DNA of 34,259 nucleotides, taken from Bifiguratus adelaidae. Lineage: Eukaryota > Mucoromycota > Endogonomycetes > Endogonales. The stretch spans positions 1 to 34,259 of the forward strand of contig MVBO01000155.1 in the NCBI GenBank assembly GCA_002261195.1, given 5' to 3'. The position numbers and the translations under genes were made by a program. Within the stretch, counting starts at the first letter, position 1. The number at the start of each line of letters is the position of its first letter. This document shows positions 20,899-29,917 of this stretch, piece after piece. The notes under the pieces were generated by a model. That model had not been told where the DNA came from and made no database searches. It saw only the letters and a program-made list of their open reading frames with translations.

Positions 20899-21612
20899 CT
20901 ATTTGCTAAGAGCAGCTTGCAGAGCCTCATACACTTCCACTTCCACCTTGGCCGCGGCCTTCTCTTCCTCTGAGGCGTTGGAAGCAGCAGCCTTTTGAGC
21001 CTCGGCGAGACCGGCTTTTACGGCTTCAGCCGAGAACTCTTCCAAGGGGAAGGCCTCAACAGCATTGATGTTGAGGGAGGAGTCGGGGTTGATGGTGGCA
21101 AATCCGCCAGAGACTAGAGGACGAGATCGAATCAGCACCGTTGGCATCTTTTTAGCCTTGCCTTACTTACCGAAATATTTCTTGACCGTGTTGGCGTTTT
21201 CCAAAACCTCCACAATGCCGGGCTTGAGTTGCTCAATAGAAGGAACGTGATTGGCGAGCACACCCATAGAACCGGAAGTCGCATCAATGTTGACTTGTTG
21301 CACGGAAGCATTCTTGTAGATGGCCTGTGGAAGACTTTTTAGCAAGCTATGCGCAAAAGACAGATATGGTCGAGTTGCCGTCGCAGCTCGCTGACCGGCA
21401 CTTGCCTGGTGAGGAACAACAAAATTGAGACGAATCCTGTCACTGGCTTGTGCTTCGGAAGCGTAACCACGAACTAAAAGGGGTACATGTCAACATGACG
21501 GCTTCACGACCGCAAGCACTCGACACCCAAGCAGGTTAAGCGCATATACAAGCCACTTACTAAAACGAGCAGGCTTAACAGCCGCCAACATCCTTGTCGA
21601 TCGAGAGAGCAT
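20899..21612 (-). CDS. ATP16: F1-ATP synthase delta subunit
   Basis: Spliced model complement(20899..21113, 21171..21324, 21406..21473, 21561..21612), 162 residues. The N-terminus (MLSRSTRMLAAVKPARFIRG, Arg-rich, no acidic residue) is a typical mitochondrial presequence. The mature part has RIRLNFVVPHQ, NASVQQVNIDATSGSMGVLA, VPSIEQLKPGIVEV and FVSGGFATINPDSSLNI, the beta-sandwich of the epsilon/delta family, then an Ala-rich helical hairpin. This subunit sits in the central stalk and couples the c-ring to F1 rotation. Length matches the yeast protein (about 160). Intron 2 begins with GC. It is divergent with SEC72 (122 bp between starts) and convergent with the poly-His gene. Confidence 0.93.
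21325..21405 (-). other. GC-AG intron in the ATP synthase delta gene
   Basis: On the minus strand the exon ends CACCAG and the intron begins GCAAGT and ends CCACAG (81 nt), joining FVVPHQ to AIYKNASV, which is the expected continuous family sequence. The nearest GT (four bases into the intron) would break the frame, so the GC donor is the only reading that keeps the protein intact. Confidence 0.75.
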
Positions 21613-21734
21613 GGTTCGATGAGTGTAAGAGAGCCAAAACAGAACAACACGCTTCTTGTCAATTTGATGTCGTCATCATTAATCACGTGATGGCAAATTG
21701 ATGTCTGCGGAGTGGTGAAAGGGAGTGTGACGTT
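21613..21734. promoter_or_regulatory. Shared divergent promoter, ATP synthase delta / SEC72
   Basis: These 122 bp separate the two start codons. They contain CACGTG at 21684-21689 (a bHLH-type E-box), the CRE-like TGTCGTCA at 21668-21675 (56-63 bp upstream of the delta start) and TGACGTTA overlapping the SEC72 start. Confidence 0.45.
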
Positions 21735-22337
21735 ATGGAGGTTCTACCTATACAGATCGCATCCAACAAGGAGCAGATACTCTGCAGACCTCATGCTCAA
21801 GCTGTGTGTACTATATGTGATGTCGACTGGTCTGAACACAATGCACTGGCTGCAACTCTGAAATCGACCAACGGCGACACTCCGCCTCCCAATGTGACCA
21901 ATCCGATAAGGAATCAGCAAGTGAATCGGCTACGAGAGGAGGGCAACAAGCACTTCAAGGCTGGCAAATACGAGGAAGCGATTCGATTTTATTCCATGGC
22001 CATAGACATGTCTTGGTCTCGTCCACTGTGGGAGCCGATGGCATTCCAATTTATACGTGAGGAGGTGACGACCGCGTTGTCGAACCGTGCGGCTGCATAT
22101 ACGGCAAGAGGACAATACGTTGATGCGCTTGTTGACTCTGAGATGTGTACACGGTTGAGACGAGACTGGCAAAAGGGATGGTTTAGGAAAGGAAAGGCTT
22201 TGGTGGGACTTAATCGTGCCAAGGAAGCTTTGGAGGCGTTTGAACTTGGACGACAGTTTGATCCGGAGAGCGAGGAGTTACGCAAGGCCATTGAAGAAGT
22301 CAAGGCGGGATTTGAAAGGGGGGAATACTACGAATAG
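21735..22337 (+). CDS. SEC72: Translocon subunit Sec72-like TPR protein
   Basis: An intronless 200-residue frame. The N-terminus carries a possible zinc knuckle, Cys17-x2-His20-x4-Cys25-x2-Cys28 followed by DVDW. TPR repeats fill about 62-185: LREEGNKHFKAGKYEEAIRF, ALSNRAAAYTARGQYVDALV and WFRKGKALVGLNRAKEALEA. Between repeats one and two is RPLWEPMAFQFIREE, typical of fungal Sec72. Sec72 is the cytosolic subunit of the Sec62/63 complex. It docks on Sec71 and binds the C-terminal EEVD tails of Hsp70 (Ssa1, Ssb1) to aid post-translational import into the ER. Generic TPR co-chaperones are the alternative, but the N-terminal Cys/His block and the RPLWEP linker favour Sec72. Confidence 0.82.
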   Translation: MEVLPIQIASNKEQILCRPHAQAVCTICDVDWSEHNALAATLKSTNGDTPPPNVTNPIRNQQVNRLREEGNKHFKAGKYEEAIRFYSMAIDMSWSRPLWEPMAFQFIREEVTTALSNRAAAYTARGQYVDALVDSEMCTRLRRDWQKGWFRKGKALVGLNRAKEALEAFELGRQFDPESEELRKAIEEVKAGFERGEYYE

Positions 22338-22427
22338 AAATTAGTAGCCATGGACTGTTTATAGACTTGAACCCGGCAGGATACCATGACACAGACTTTG
22401 ACATGCAAAATGTACACATTGTTCTTT

Positions 22428-23523
22428 CTATAGCATTTTGGTTTTGGCCTCCGCAAGCGCCTTCTGTATCATCTCTGTGATTTCCTGTCCCTTCTCGAGA
22501 GCTACGGTGGTACACAGCATCAATTGCGACGTCTCCATGCCGAGACCTCCGGCTTTCTGTATAGCGCAGATTTCGCGATGCGCATTGACGGCAATCATCA
22601 TGTCTCCTTCGCATAATTGCTCTTCAAGCAGTGTCGGATCCAAGACGGGGTGTTGTCTACGTGGACGGACTTGAGAAACGATGAGTGCAAAACCAAGTTT
22701 GATCACTTACCCGTCATCCAAGAATGCGAAAGAAACACAGATTGGAACATGATTGATGCTCAAAGCCACCGGATTCCTTTCTTCGATCGTATGCTAAAAT
22801 ACAAGCCGTGAGTGCCAGAATCATTGTACAGCACCACAGATTGCAGAAGACGACACATACCACAGTAACCTCTTGGCCTATGACGGTAACATCCGGTCTC
22901 CGAAAATGCAAAAGCGCCGCCATGACACCAATACAGGCAGCGTCCAACAGATTACCATCATTGTCCAGAAAATGAATGTTGATCACAATGCGCCAAACCT
23001 ACACATGTCAGTATGATGGGCCACAGCCGCGCGTGCACCTGTCTTACCTTGTGACCAGCGACAATACATAGCCCTTCCGTTTCAATGGCCCTACTCTTTC
23101 GTATTATTCTTTCCAGCATTCTGTTGATGGTCAATTCCGTCTCTGCAGATCTGTATCGAATTGGTGTGAGCGACGAAATGGGGTGACTAAATCGTATACA
23201 TACTTGATCGATTCATTGCGCGTTGCCATGGGAGATAATTCACTGTGAATGATAACTTGGCCTTCCGTGGGTCGATCAGGATAAGGCGCAACAATCTCTG
23301 CCATCACTTGTACCATCGCTCTAGCCTGACGTGAGCGCCTTGGCGCCAGCCGTAACACCATGCAAACTTACTGTGTTTTGCCTAACCGCACGTTGACGTG
23401 TCCGTAATCGGCTCCAATATCAATATCCACTGTCCTTAGCCCTAGAGGCTTCCTTCCATCTACTCTGATCCCCGATCGTAGTGCTTCAAGCACAAATTCT
23501 CGCTCATTGGTTGACACTTGCAT
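22428..23523 (-). CDS. RRP45: Exosome core subunit Rrp45 (EXOSC9), RNase PH-like
   Basis: Spliced model complement(22428..22656, 22711..22793, 22861..22998, 23048..23150, 23204..23320, 23372..23523), 273 residues, six exons with matching phases. Landmarks are NEREFVLEALRSGIRVDGRK, DYGHVNVRLGKTQAMVQV, HSELSPMAT, VWRIVINIHFLDNDGNLLDA, LLHFRRPDVTV, INHVPICVSFAFLDDG and HREICAIQKAGG. Rrp45 is a non-catalytic member of the hexameric RNase PH ring of the nuclear and cytoplasmic RNA exosome, degrading and trimming rRNA, snoRNA and mRNA. The splice acceptor of exon 2 (TAG, not the CAG eight bases before) was chosen because it restores the family spacing KTQAMVQV. The protein is slightly shorter than yeast Rrp45 (about 305) and lacks a long tail. 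It is divergent with mevalonate kinase. Confidence 0.92.
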
Positions 23524-23650
23524 GGCCAACTGCTTTTTGCACAAGCTGAAAAAGGAAAGACCTTTGTCGACTACAAGTGTTCCATAATTGCGAGGCCAGC
23601 ATTGGCGCATCCTTGAGGAGAACGGTACTTGGAGGCAAGCAAAGGACACT
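23524..23650. promoter_or_regulatory. Shared divergent promoter, RRP45 / ERG12
   Basis: Only 127 bp separate the start codons. No TATA box or CRE octamer is visible. Confidence 0.4.
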
Positions 23651-25168
23651 ATGCTTGCGGATAAAGAGAATCTGCTCATCTCGGCTCCTGGAAAGGTCAT
23701 TCTTTTTGGAGAGCACTCGGTCGTTCACGGAAAGGTAAGGCACCTGATCTGGCGTAGATGTGTGATGCACGACAGGACCTCGACTCATATCGCTCCTCAT
23801 AGACGGCTATCGCTGCTGCTTTGGGTCTACGTAATTATTTGTTTCTGCAAAAGCGACAAGATGATGTGATCGAGATCAGCTTTCCAGATATTGGTCTGGA
23901 TAGGACGTGGAAGCTCACTGATTTGCCAGGACCTCTTCCGTATTGTCCAGATGGTCAGTCTATTGCATTTCAGAGGTCACATTGACTAATTTACTGTCCA
24001 GAAGCGACACATCCTCTGGACATGCACAAGGATCTAAAGCAAGCTTTGACAAAGTTGATTGATTGCGATGAAGCAACCGAATTGGCAAAAGAACAGGCTA
24101 CTCTGGCCTTTCTCTATCTCTATATATGCTTGGTAGACCTCAAGAAGTGGCCACACGGCTTAACCATATGTACCAGATCCATGTTGCCTGTAGGCGCTGG
24201 TTTAGGTTCTTCAGCTGCCTTTGCAGTTTGTCTAGCTGCCGCCCTGTTGCTGCATTTTGGTCATATTGGTAACCATTCACCATACGGCGATAAATCATTT
24301 GAAGGTTTCACGGATGTGGAATTAGATTTGATCAACCGCTGGTCATATCAAGCTGAGCAGGTCATCCATGGCAATCCAAGTGGTGTGGACAACGCGGTTA
24401 GTGCTTATGGTAAGCCAAGTCCACCTTTGGGAATGTAATGTTGATCCAAGTTTCGTACAGGTGGCGCAAAGATGTATACAAAGCCATCAGGATTCCAGAC
24501 CTTGCAAGGTTTCACATCACTACGTTTCCTTCTCACCAACACCAAGGTGCCTCGCAGCACAAAAGCCCTTGTCGGCGGTGTTGGAGCGCGATTGACCACA
24601 TATCCAGAGGTGATGAAGCCAATTCTTGATGCGATGCAGGGCGTATCGAACAAATGTGTCGATATGTTTCAGCAGCTTCGTAACGGAGAGCTTACCACAT
24701 CACAAGTCACGGAGCAGTTGCAGGTGAGCTTTCTGCGAATGCCTTGGTCTACATATCACTTAATCCTTCCGACTCGACTCTTAGGACCTCATTGACTTCA
24801 ATCAAAATCTGTTGACCGCCATAGGCGTCAGTCATCCCAGTCTTGATACGATTTGTCGCATCACTCGGAAGTTCAATCTCAAAACAAAACTTACGGGTGC
24901 CGGTGGTGGCGGCTGCGCAGTGACCTTGCTCCGTGACGACACAACAGAAGAGACTGTGGATGCCATCATTTCCGAATTGGCTGCTCTAGGATACGACTGT
25001 TTCGAGATGTCCATTGGTGGACCTGGCGCGGGTGTCGCTTCCTTGGCAGATCCAAGGAACGAGCCTCTCAGAATCAATTCCATCTCTGAAATGCAGATGG
25101 TGTCCAAGGACGAATTGGAAAGCGTGGCTGGATGGAAGTATCATCGGCCGGATGGGAATCATGTGTAA
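23651..25168 (+). CDS. ERG12: Mevalonate kinase
   Basis: Spliced model 23651..23734, 23803..23953, 24002..24409, 24461..24723, 24785..25168, 429 residues. GHMP-kinase motifs are complete: motif 1 SAPGKVILFGEHSVVHGK (11-28), the ATP-binding PVGAGLGSSAA (141-151), the family block HGNPSGVDNAVSAYGG, and motif 3 KLTGAGGGGCAVTL (337-350). The enzyme phosphorylates mevalonate with ATP in the cytosolic isoprenoid and sterol pathway. Conserved catalytic residues lie in the HGNPSGVDN block (Asp) and motif 1 (Lys), so activity is expected. Introns are 48-68 nt; intron 2 has the less usual donor GTCAGT. The start is set by motif 1, ten residues downstream of the ATG, as in other fungi; open sequence upstream has no ATG in frame. 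Confidence 0.95.
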
Positions 25169-25257
25169 TCACAGCTCTGCGTGTTAGACACGCTTTCTTG
25201 TCTATAGACTACACAATACCCTTGACTAATATACAACATTTACAGTGCATATTGCCA

Positions 25258-25864
25258 TCACCGCATCGTATTGACTTTGGGCTTATACTTGACACCGGTG
25301 TTGATCAATTCATGTATCGAGTCCTTGGCTACAATACTGATTTCTACGCCTGAGTTTTGACGTTTTTGGGTGCGATAATCCTCGTCCTCATCAAATACAT
25401 CATCAGATCCATGTAAGGTCATCAGTATTGAATACTTTACCATATCGTCCGGTACGATATCATCGTAGAGGTTGACAGTCTTGGTATGGCAAAGCAGTGT
25501 TACTTGATCATGCAAAACCGCTTGAATAGCGAGTGACAGCGAAAGCGCGCGTTCAATCGACGCACCCAAGCCATGGATGGTGATTTCTTTATACCTAGCA
25601 TATCCCATAAGCCTTGCACCACCGTGTCTAGACAACTTACCCTTCCTCCAGAAAGAGTTTCTTACCGCGTGCTAATTGCCCGGCAAATGAGCTGGACCGC
25701 GACACGTAAATGTCGTTAGGCTTGGTCGCCGCGTGTTGTGCAGTACGCTTGTGCAAGAGACCTACAGGTCCTCAGTAAAGGTCGTAATGGGTCCCGTGCT
25801 TACCATTCGTCTCTTTAATCACGGAAGCTTTAGGCATCCAATGAACCAAATTGGGTTGCAGCAT
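25258..25864 (-). CDS. POP7: RNase P/MRP protein subunit Pop7 (Rpp20), Alba family
   Basis: Spliced model complement(25258..25594, 25641..25761, 25804..25864), 172 residues. Exon 2 carries TKPNDIYVSRSSSFAGQLAR, the segment preceding the Alba fold in Pop7/Rpp20. Exon 3 carries YKEITIHGLGASIERALSLS (62-81), VTLLCHTKTVNLYDDI and a C-terminal VEISIVAKD strand. Pop7 pairs with Pop6 and binds the P3 arm of RNase P and RNase MRP RNA. The first exon was deduced: the only upstream ATGs in the right frame before a good donor (GTAAGC) are at 25864 and 25837, and the 42-nt intron joins in phase. The start codon is only 18 bp from that of the divergent RBR ligase gene. Confidence 0.85.
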
Positions 25865-25882
25865 GTTTCGGTCACTTTACAC

Positions 25883-27612
25883 ATGACACAAGACCATGTT
25901 GAGGAGGACGAGGAGAACCTTGCCTTGCAAGAGGAAGAGATGATGGCTCTAGAGGCAAGTAGTGCTTATAGGTTTGACTCGAGTATATACTTAGGGTTAC
26001 CACAGGCCATCTATCCCCAGGACTTTTTTTATACGAAGGAAGAGAACAACGTGGGAGCTCGCACTGCTGCTGAGCAACCTCTTGACAAACAGCGATACGT
26101 CGGATCGCTGTCCGTTTCGATACCGTTGCCCTACGATACGCTACAAGTGACATTTGAAGAACGGGATACGGATATATCTGTCGGATCGCGTCCATCGGAG
26201 AACAAGACGTTGACATTACACTACCTACCGCCCGTAGTCATTCGGTTCGTTCTGCCTTTTGGATATCCCTTGCGATCCGCTCCCTTGTGCACGATCGAAT
26301 GTGTATGGATGTCTGCAGATCAGAGACGTCGTCTCTGCGAAGAGCTTCAAACAGTATGGGAGCGAGAAAGTGACACGGTTGTATTGTTTGAGTTTGCCGA
26401 GCACGTTCGATCGTTTGATGTCGGAGAGCATTTGACACTCAAAAACGGTATGTATGGAGCCATTCTTTCTCTGCGCCTCTCATCGACTTGTCTCAACCAG
26501 AATTCTGCGGTGGAACAACGTTAAAGTCCATCATGGAGCAACATAACAAGGCTCAGACACGCATAGCATTCCAACATACCACATTTACATGCGGCATTTG
26601 CATGGAAGAGATCAAAGGCCAAGCTTGCGTGGAGCTTTCGCAATGTCGTCACGTGTTCTGTTTACCGTGTTTGTCCGGCTACTTTAGTATGCTCATTCGC
26701 GAAGGTCTATGTTCTCAGGTTAAATGTCCTGATCTTGATTGCGGTCCTACTGGTCGAAACGGCAAATCGGTGCACACTTTTTCACAAGACAATACCCTCG
26801 AGTCGGTTCCATCGCAAGAAGAATTGATCCTCATTGTTGGACGAGATTTGGCAGAAAGATACGCACGGTTGTCGCTCAAACAAAAATTAGAGAGTGATCC
26901 GACCATCACTTTTTGTCCGCGTATTGAGTGCCAAGCTGCTGTGAAGAAGGATCCCCAATACGAGAAATTGGGAGTGTGTACATCTTGTGGCTTCGCCTTT
27001 TGCCTCTATTGTAAGAGTCTCGAGACTGATCTGACCGCTTTCTGACCTCTGTTGTCGACATTTCTAGGTCAAAAGGTGTGGCACGGAGCAGCCGTCTTTT
27101 GTCAATTGAAGAACTCAAACAAGGTTGTCGACGAATACCTGAAGGCTCAGGACGCCAACGATGATGCCAAGATGCATCAATTGGAGGTGCGATACGGCCG
27201 AAAGAATATGCTGAAGCTTGTCGATGATTATCAGACCGAAATGGCGACGGAGAATTGGAAGAAGCAATTCACGGTACCATGTCCAAGTTGTGGCTGCTTT
27301 GTAGAGAAGAGTTTTGGTTGCAACGTACGTAGTAACTTATTCTGGATCAATTCTTTTACTGACCATGGTTAGCACATGACATGTCAAGTGTGCCAAACGC
27401 ACTTTTGCTACCTTTGTGGCCAGTACATTGACGCGACGAATCCGTACAGGTAAGCTGGCAATTTTCATGAAACGACGGATGCTAAATGTGTATGCAGGCA
27501 CTTTAATTCGGCTTCATCACCATGTCACATGAAGCTATTTCAAGGCATTGCTGACCACGATGATCGGTGGGAGGAAGAAATATTCATCGGCTTTGAGTGG
27601 GGCGACATATAG
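25883..27612 (+). CDS. ITT1: RBR E3 ubiquitin ligase, RWD-RING-IBR-RING (RNF14/Itt1-like)
   Basis: Spliced model 25883..25954, 26006..26447, 26501..27010, 27068..27324, 27373..27449, 27498..27612, 490 residues. The RWD domain (about 18-165) opens with the signature MMALEAIYPQDF. RING1 runs from Cys202 (CGICMEEI, CRHVFCLPC). The IBR holds CPRIECQAAV and CTSCGFAFCLYCQK. RING2 holds CPSCGCFVEKSFGCNHMTC, with Cys426 in GCNHM at the position of the catalytic RBR cysteine, then FCYLCGQ. A NPYRHFN block follows, as in RNF14. RBR ligases pass ubiquitin through that cysteine. RNF14 acts on stalled ribosomes and factors trapped there, and yeast Itt1 is linked to translation termination factors. Intron 1 is GC-AG. 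An in-frame ATG at 25787 exists but would overlap POP7 antisense. Confidence 0.9.
25955..26005 (+). other. GC-AG intron interrupting the RWD signature
   Basis: The exon ends GCTCTAGAG, the intron begins GCAAGT and ends CCACAG (51 nt), and the join gives LEAIYPQDF, the invariant start of RWD domains. The intron is a multiple of three and has no stop, so retention would add 17 residues inside the domain rather than truncate the protein. That open frame could mislead gene prediction. Confidence 0.75.
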
Positions 27613-27906
27613 TCCAACGTCACGGTTGTCCGGCGTGCCTGGTCAACAAGGTGGACCATTCTCGAAACCTGTTGACATTGAGCCAACTATTCAGCTTTTG
27701 GAGCAGCAATGCTTGACTTTACATTATGACACACCTCTCACACAATGCCTTTCGCCACTCACCGGTTCACATCGCGCCATATTCTTGACAGCATCACATA
27801 AGTCGAAGAAATAGAAGATCTCCAAGAAGCAAAGTCTATAATCACGCTGTGGGCTATGCGTAGATGGTATATATGTACAATAGGAATGCAGATGAAAGAT
27901 GCACCA
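27613..27906. other. Convergent 3' flanks of the RBR ligase and RCL1
   Basis: These 294 bp lie between two stop codons. A plus-strand open frame across 27548-27814 overlaps the last RBR exon in another phase and has no family similarity, so this is taken as 3' UTR sequence. Confidence 0.5.
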
Positions 27907-29228
27907 TTATGTAGATTTCTTGTTTACATTCACATAGCCCATGCCGATGCAGGACAATGTTAATGTTTGTGTTTCGCTGTTCTGGGCGACCTTCATGGTG
28001 ACGCCAAAGAAGTCTTGCAGATCCCGCAAAAATTGTATACTAGATAGGCGGTTAGCCAGGCGGCTCCGATCTTACACCTTAGACACTCACGAGAAAGCGG
28101 TCAGTCCTCCGAGACAAATCTTGCTAACGTCTTCTGGTCCGAGGACCATGTAGAGCAGGCTAAGCCATTGATGCGAGGAGGTGACGCACCCGCCTTTCTG
28201 TACCTCATTCAAAAGTGCTTTACCGACAAATTCTCCTACATCCTCAGGCGTGACCCCCGCTTCACCAGCTTGCTCCGCGGATAATATCACTCCCGTCGTT
28301 GTTTCAGCTACCAGCGCCAAGCCGAACCCCGGGGATCTACATTGTCCGCGTTAGTAAATGCCATGGTGGCAGGCATCTAGAATTCTACTTACTTTCCGGA
28401 TTCGTTTCCTTTAAAGACGTCGGTGTAAATGTAGACATCCGGAATGTACCGATTCAACACTCCTCGAGCACTCTCTACCATACGGTTGGCAGTTTGTGGG
28501 CTGACTCGTGTACAGTAAGCGATGCCACGTATACGCTTTATCCGACCTTCATCAACGAGTTGAACAGGACGTAGTTGACGTACAATCGGACAATGGAGCT
28601 GGATTTCACCACCACCGAGCGGAGGTGCTCCTCGCTTGGTAATCTTTAGCTCCAAATGGTCAACATCAATACCAAATCGTTTGAGTGAAGGCAAGACGCT
28701 GGTTCGAAGAATGTCAACTGAGGTGTCTGTATTGTCGTTTGTGATGCCAGTAAAGTTGAAGAAGAATGGTTGCTTTGCAAAAGGTGCGAGGGCTATCATG
28801 GCTTCGAGGAAGTACCCGATTCCTCTCTGCGTGCCGCAGTCATGGCTGACCTTCCCTCCGCTGATCACACCAGGCTTGTAGCTGATTTTCGTACCTACCA
28901 TGCCAGATCAGAACAGTAATTATTGGTGAACAAGTGTAGAGATACCTGTTTCATTGATTTGTATAGTCGAACCATTCGTCACTTTTTCCAATAGTCTCAA
29001 AAAGCTCACTTCGTAGTCTGTAAGGCATCAACGTCAGTACGAAAAGCTCAGAAGGCAGCTCGTTGAACACCTCTTCGAAGGGCCTAAAAGAAGGCGAAAC
29101 TAACCTCGGAGCCCGGGATCGTTGTCGGTAGATCTAATTTTGTCAACCTTGACCAGCTTCCCGCTCAATGTAGCAAGCACTAGCCTCTGCCTGAAGCATT
29201 TATGCTCACTAAACCTCAGCGCAGACAT
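27907..29228 (-). CDS. RCL1: Rcl1, RNA 3'-phosphate cyclase-like ribosome biogenesis factor
   Basis: Spliced model complement(27907..28039, 28091..28336, 28393..28894, 28946..29017, 29105..29228), 358 residues. Family blocks are FRQRLVLATLSGK, DYEVSFLRLLEKVTNGS, INETGTKISYKPG, YFLEAMIALAPF, NDNTDTSVDILRTSVLP, GAPPLGGGEIQL, GIAYCTRVSP, SPGFGLALVAETTTG and FLRDLQDFFG. Rcl1 carries the GTPase Bms1 into the U3 processome and is needed for 18S rRNA maturation in the nucleolus. It lacks cyclase activity in yeast. The replacement of the RtcA catalytic His region agrees with the Rcl1 class. Length matches yeast Rcl1 (about 367). The third-exon phase and the last acceptor were fixed by family spacing. 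A TGACGTCA site lies about 50 bp upstream of the start. Confidence 0.93.
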
Positions 29229-29917
29229 TGTCGAAAGCACAAAAAAAGAAAATCGAGTTCTCGTCGTATATTTCGTGACGTCATCGTTTCTGTTAACCAT
29301 GGCCAATTAGGTCAGAAGAGACCCTTGCCTCTGGCACCATTAGGAACAACCTTCGTACCGTCAGCTTCTTGAGCAAACGGCACGCGAGCATACAACAACA
29401 ATCTACAAGTCTTCTATCAGCACAAAGTTTACAGCTTTCTCTACTTCTGCTTATCAACTATACAACTTTCGTCACATTTACTCGCAACAATATGGAGTTC
29501 TTTGTCGTCTTTGTATCCCTTTAAGTTATGGCAGCAACACATCATACCCGAAAGAACGCTATAGTTGAACTCTTTCTACTCGCAAGCTCTATTTGTTTCC
29601 TTTCCTTTGTTCACTACTTCACCTTCCTTACGGTTACCACCCTCTACCCCACCTTCACAAGATCGACGCGCCTATCTCGCAGTCAGATCCAGCCAAAGAA
29701 GTTTTTTAGGTACCTTCAGCAACAGCGGTACCACTCTCTCAGCACAACCATTCATCGCCAAATCATCAACCATCATCGGACCTCTCAGTGGCGATTGTCA
29801 TTTGCTGAAAGTCATCATTATCGACAGAATCATCCGTTCACTTCGTCAATCAGACTTATATCGTAGCATTTAGAGCTACTGCATCTTTGAGAGCCTTCAA
29901 AGCAAAGACGTGGTGGC
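29229..29917. other. Intergenic, divergent promoters of RCL1 and the RNF10-like gene
   Basis: This 689 bp holds the RCL1 promoter with a TGACGTCA palindrome and a pyrimidine-rich region (about 29340-29700) upstream of the RNF10-like gene. ATGs at 29492 (10-codon frame) and 29528 (112-codon frame, low complexity, Ser/Thr/His-rich) would be upstream ORFs if the transcript starts that far out. No family similarity was seen in either. Confidence 0.5.
29276..29283. promoter_or_regulatory. CRE/ATF-type palindrome TGACGTCA upstream of RCL1
   Basis: A perfect octamer lies 48-55 bp upstream of the RCL1 start codon, much like the site in front of NDUFA6. Confidence 0.5.

Noticed and set aside
25733-25882. 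Upstream extension of the RBR ligase frame
   Set aside because: The RWD domain begins at the chosen start as in relatives, and the extension overlaps POP7 exons antisense. The extension is possible but not needed.
29528-29873. Two overlapping plus-strand frames of 112 and 102 codons upstream of the RNF10-like gene
   Set aside because: They are low-complexity Ser/Thr/His/Arg-rich, overlap in different phases and have no recognisable family. They are better explained as leader or promoter sequence.
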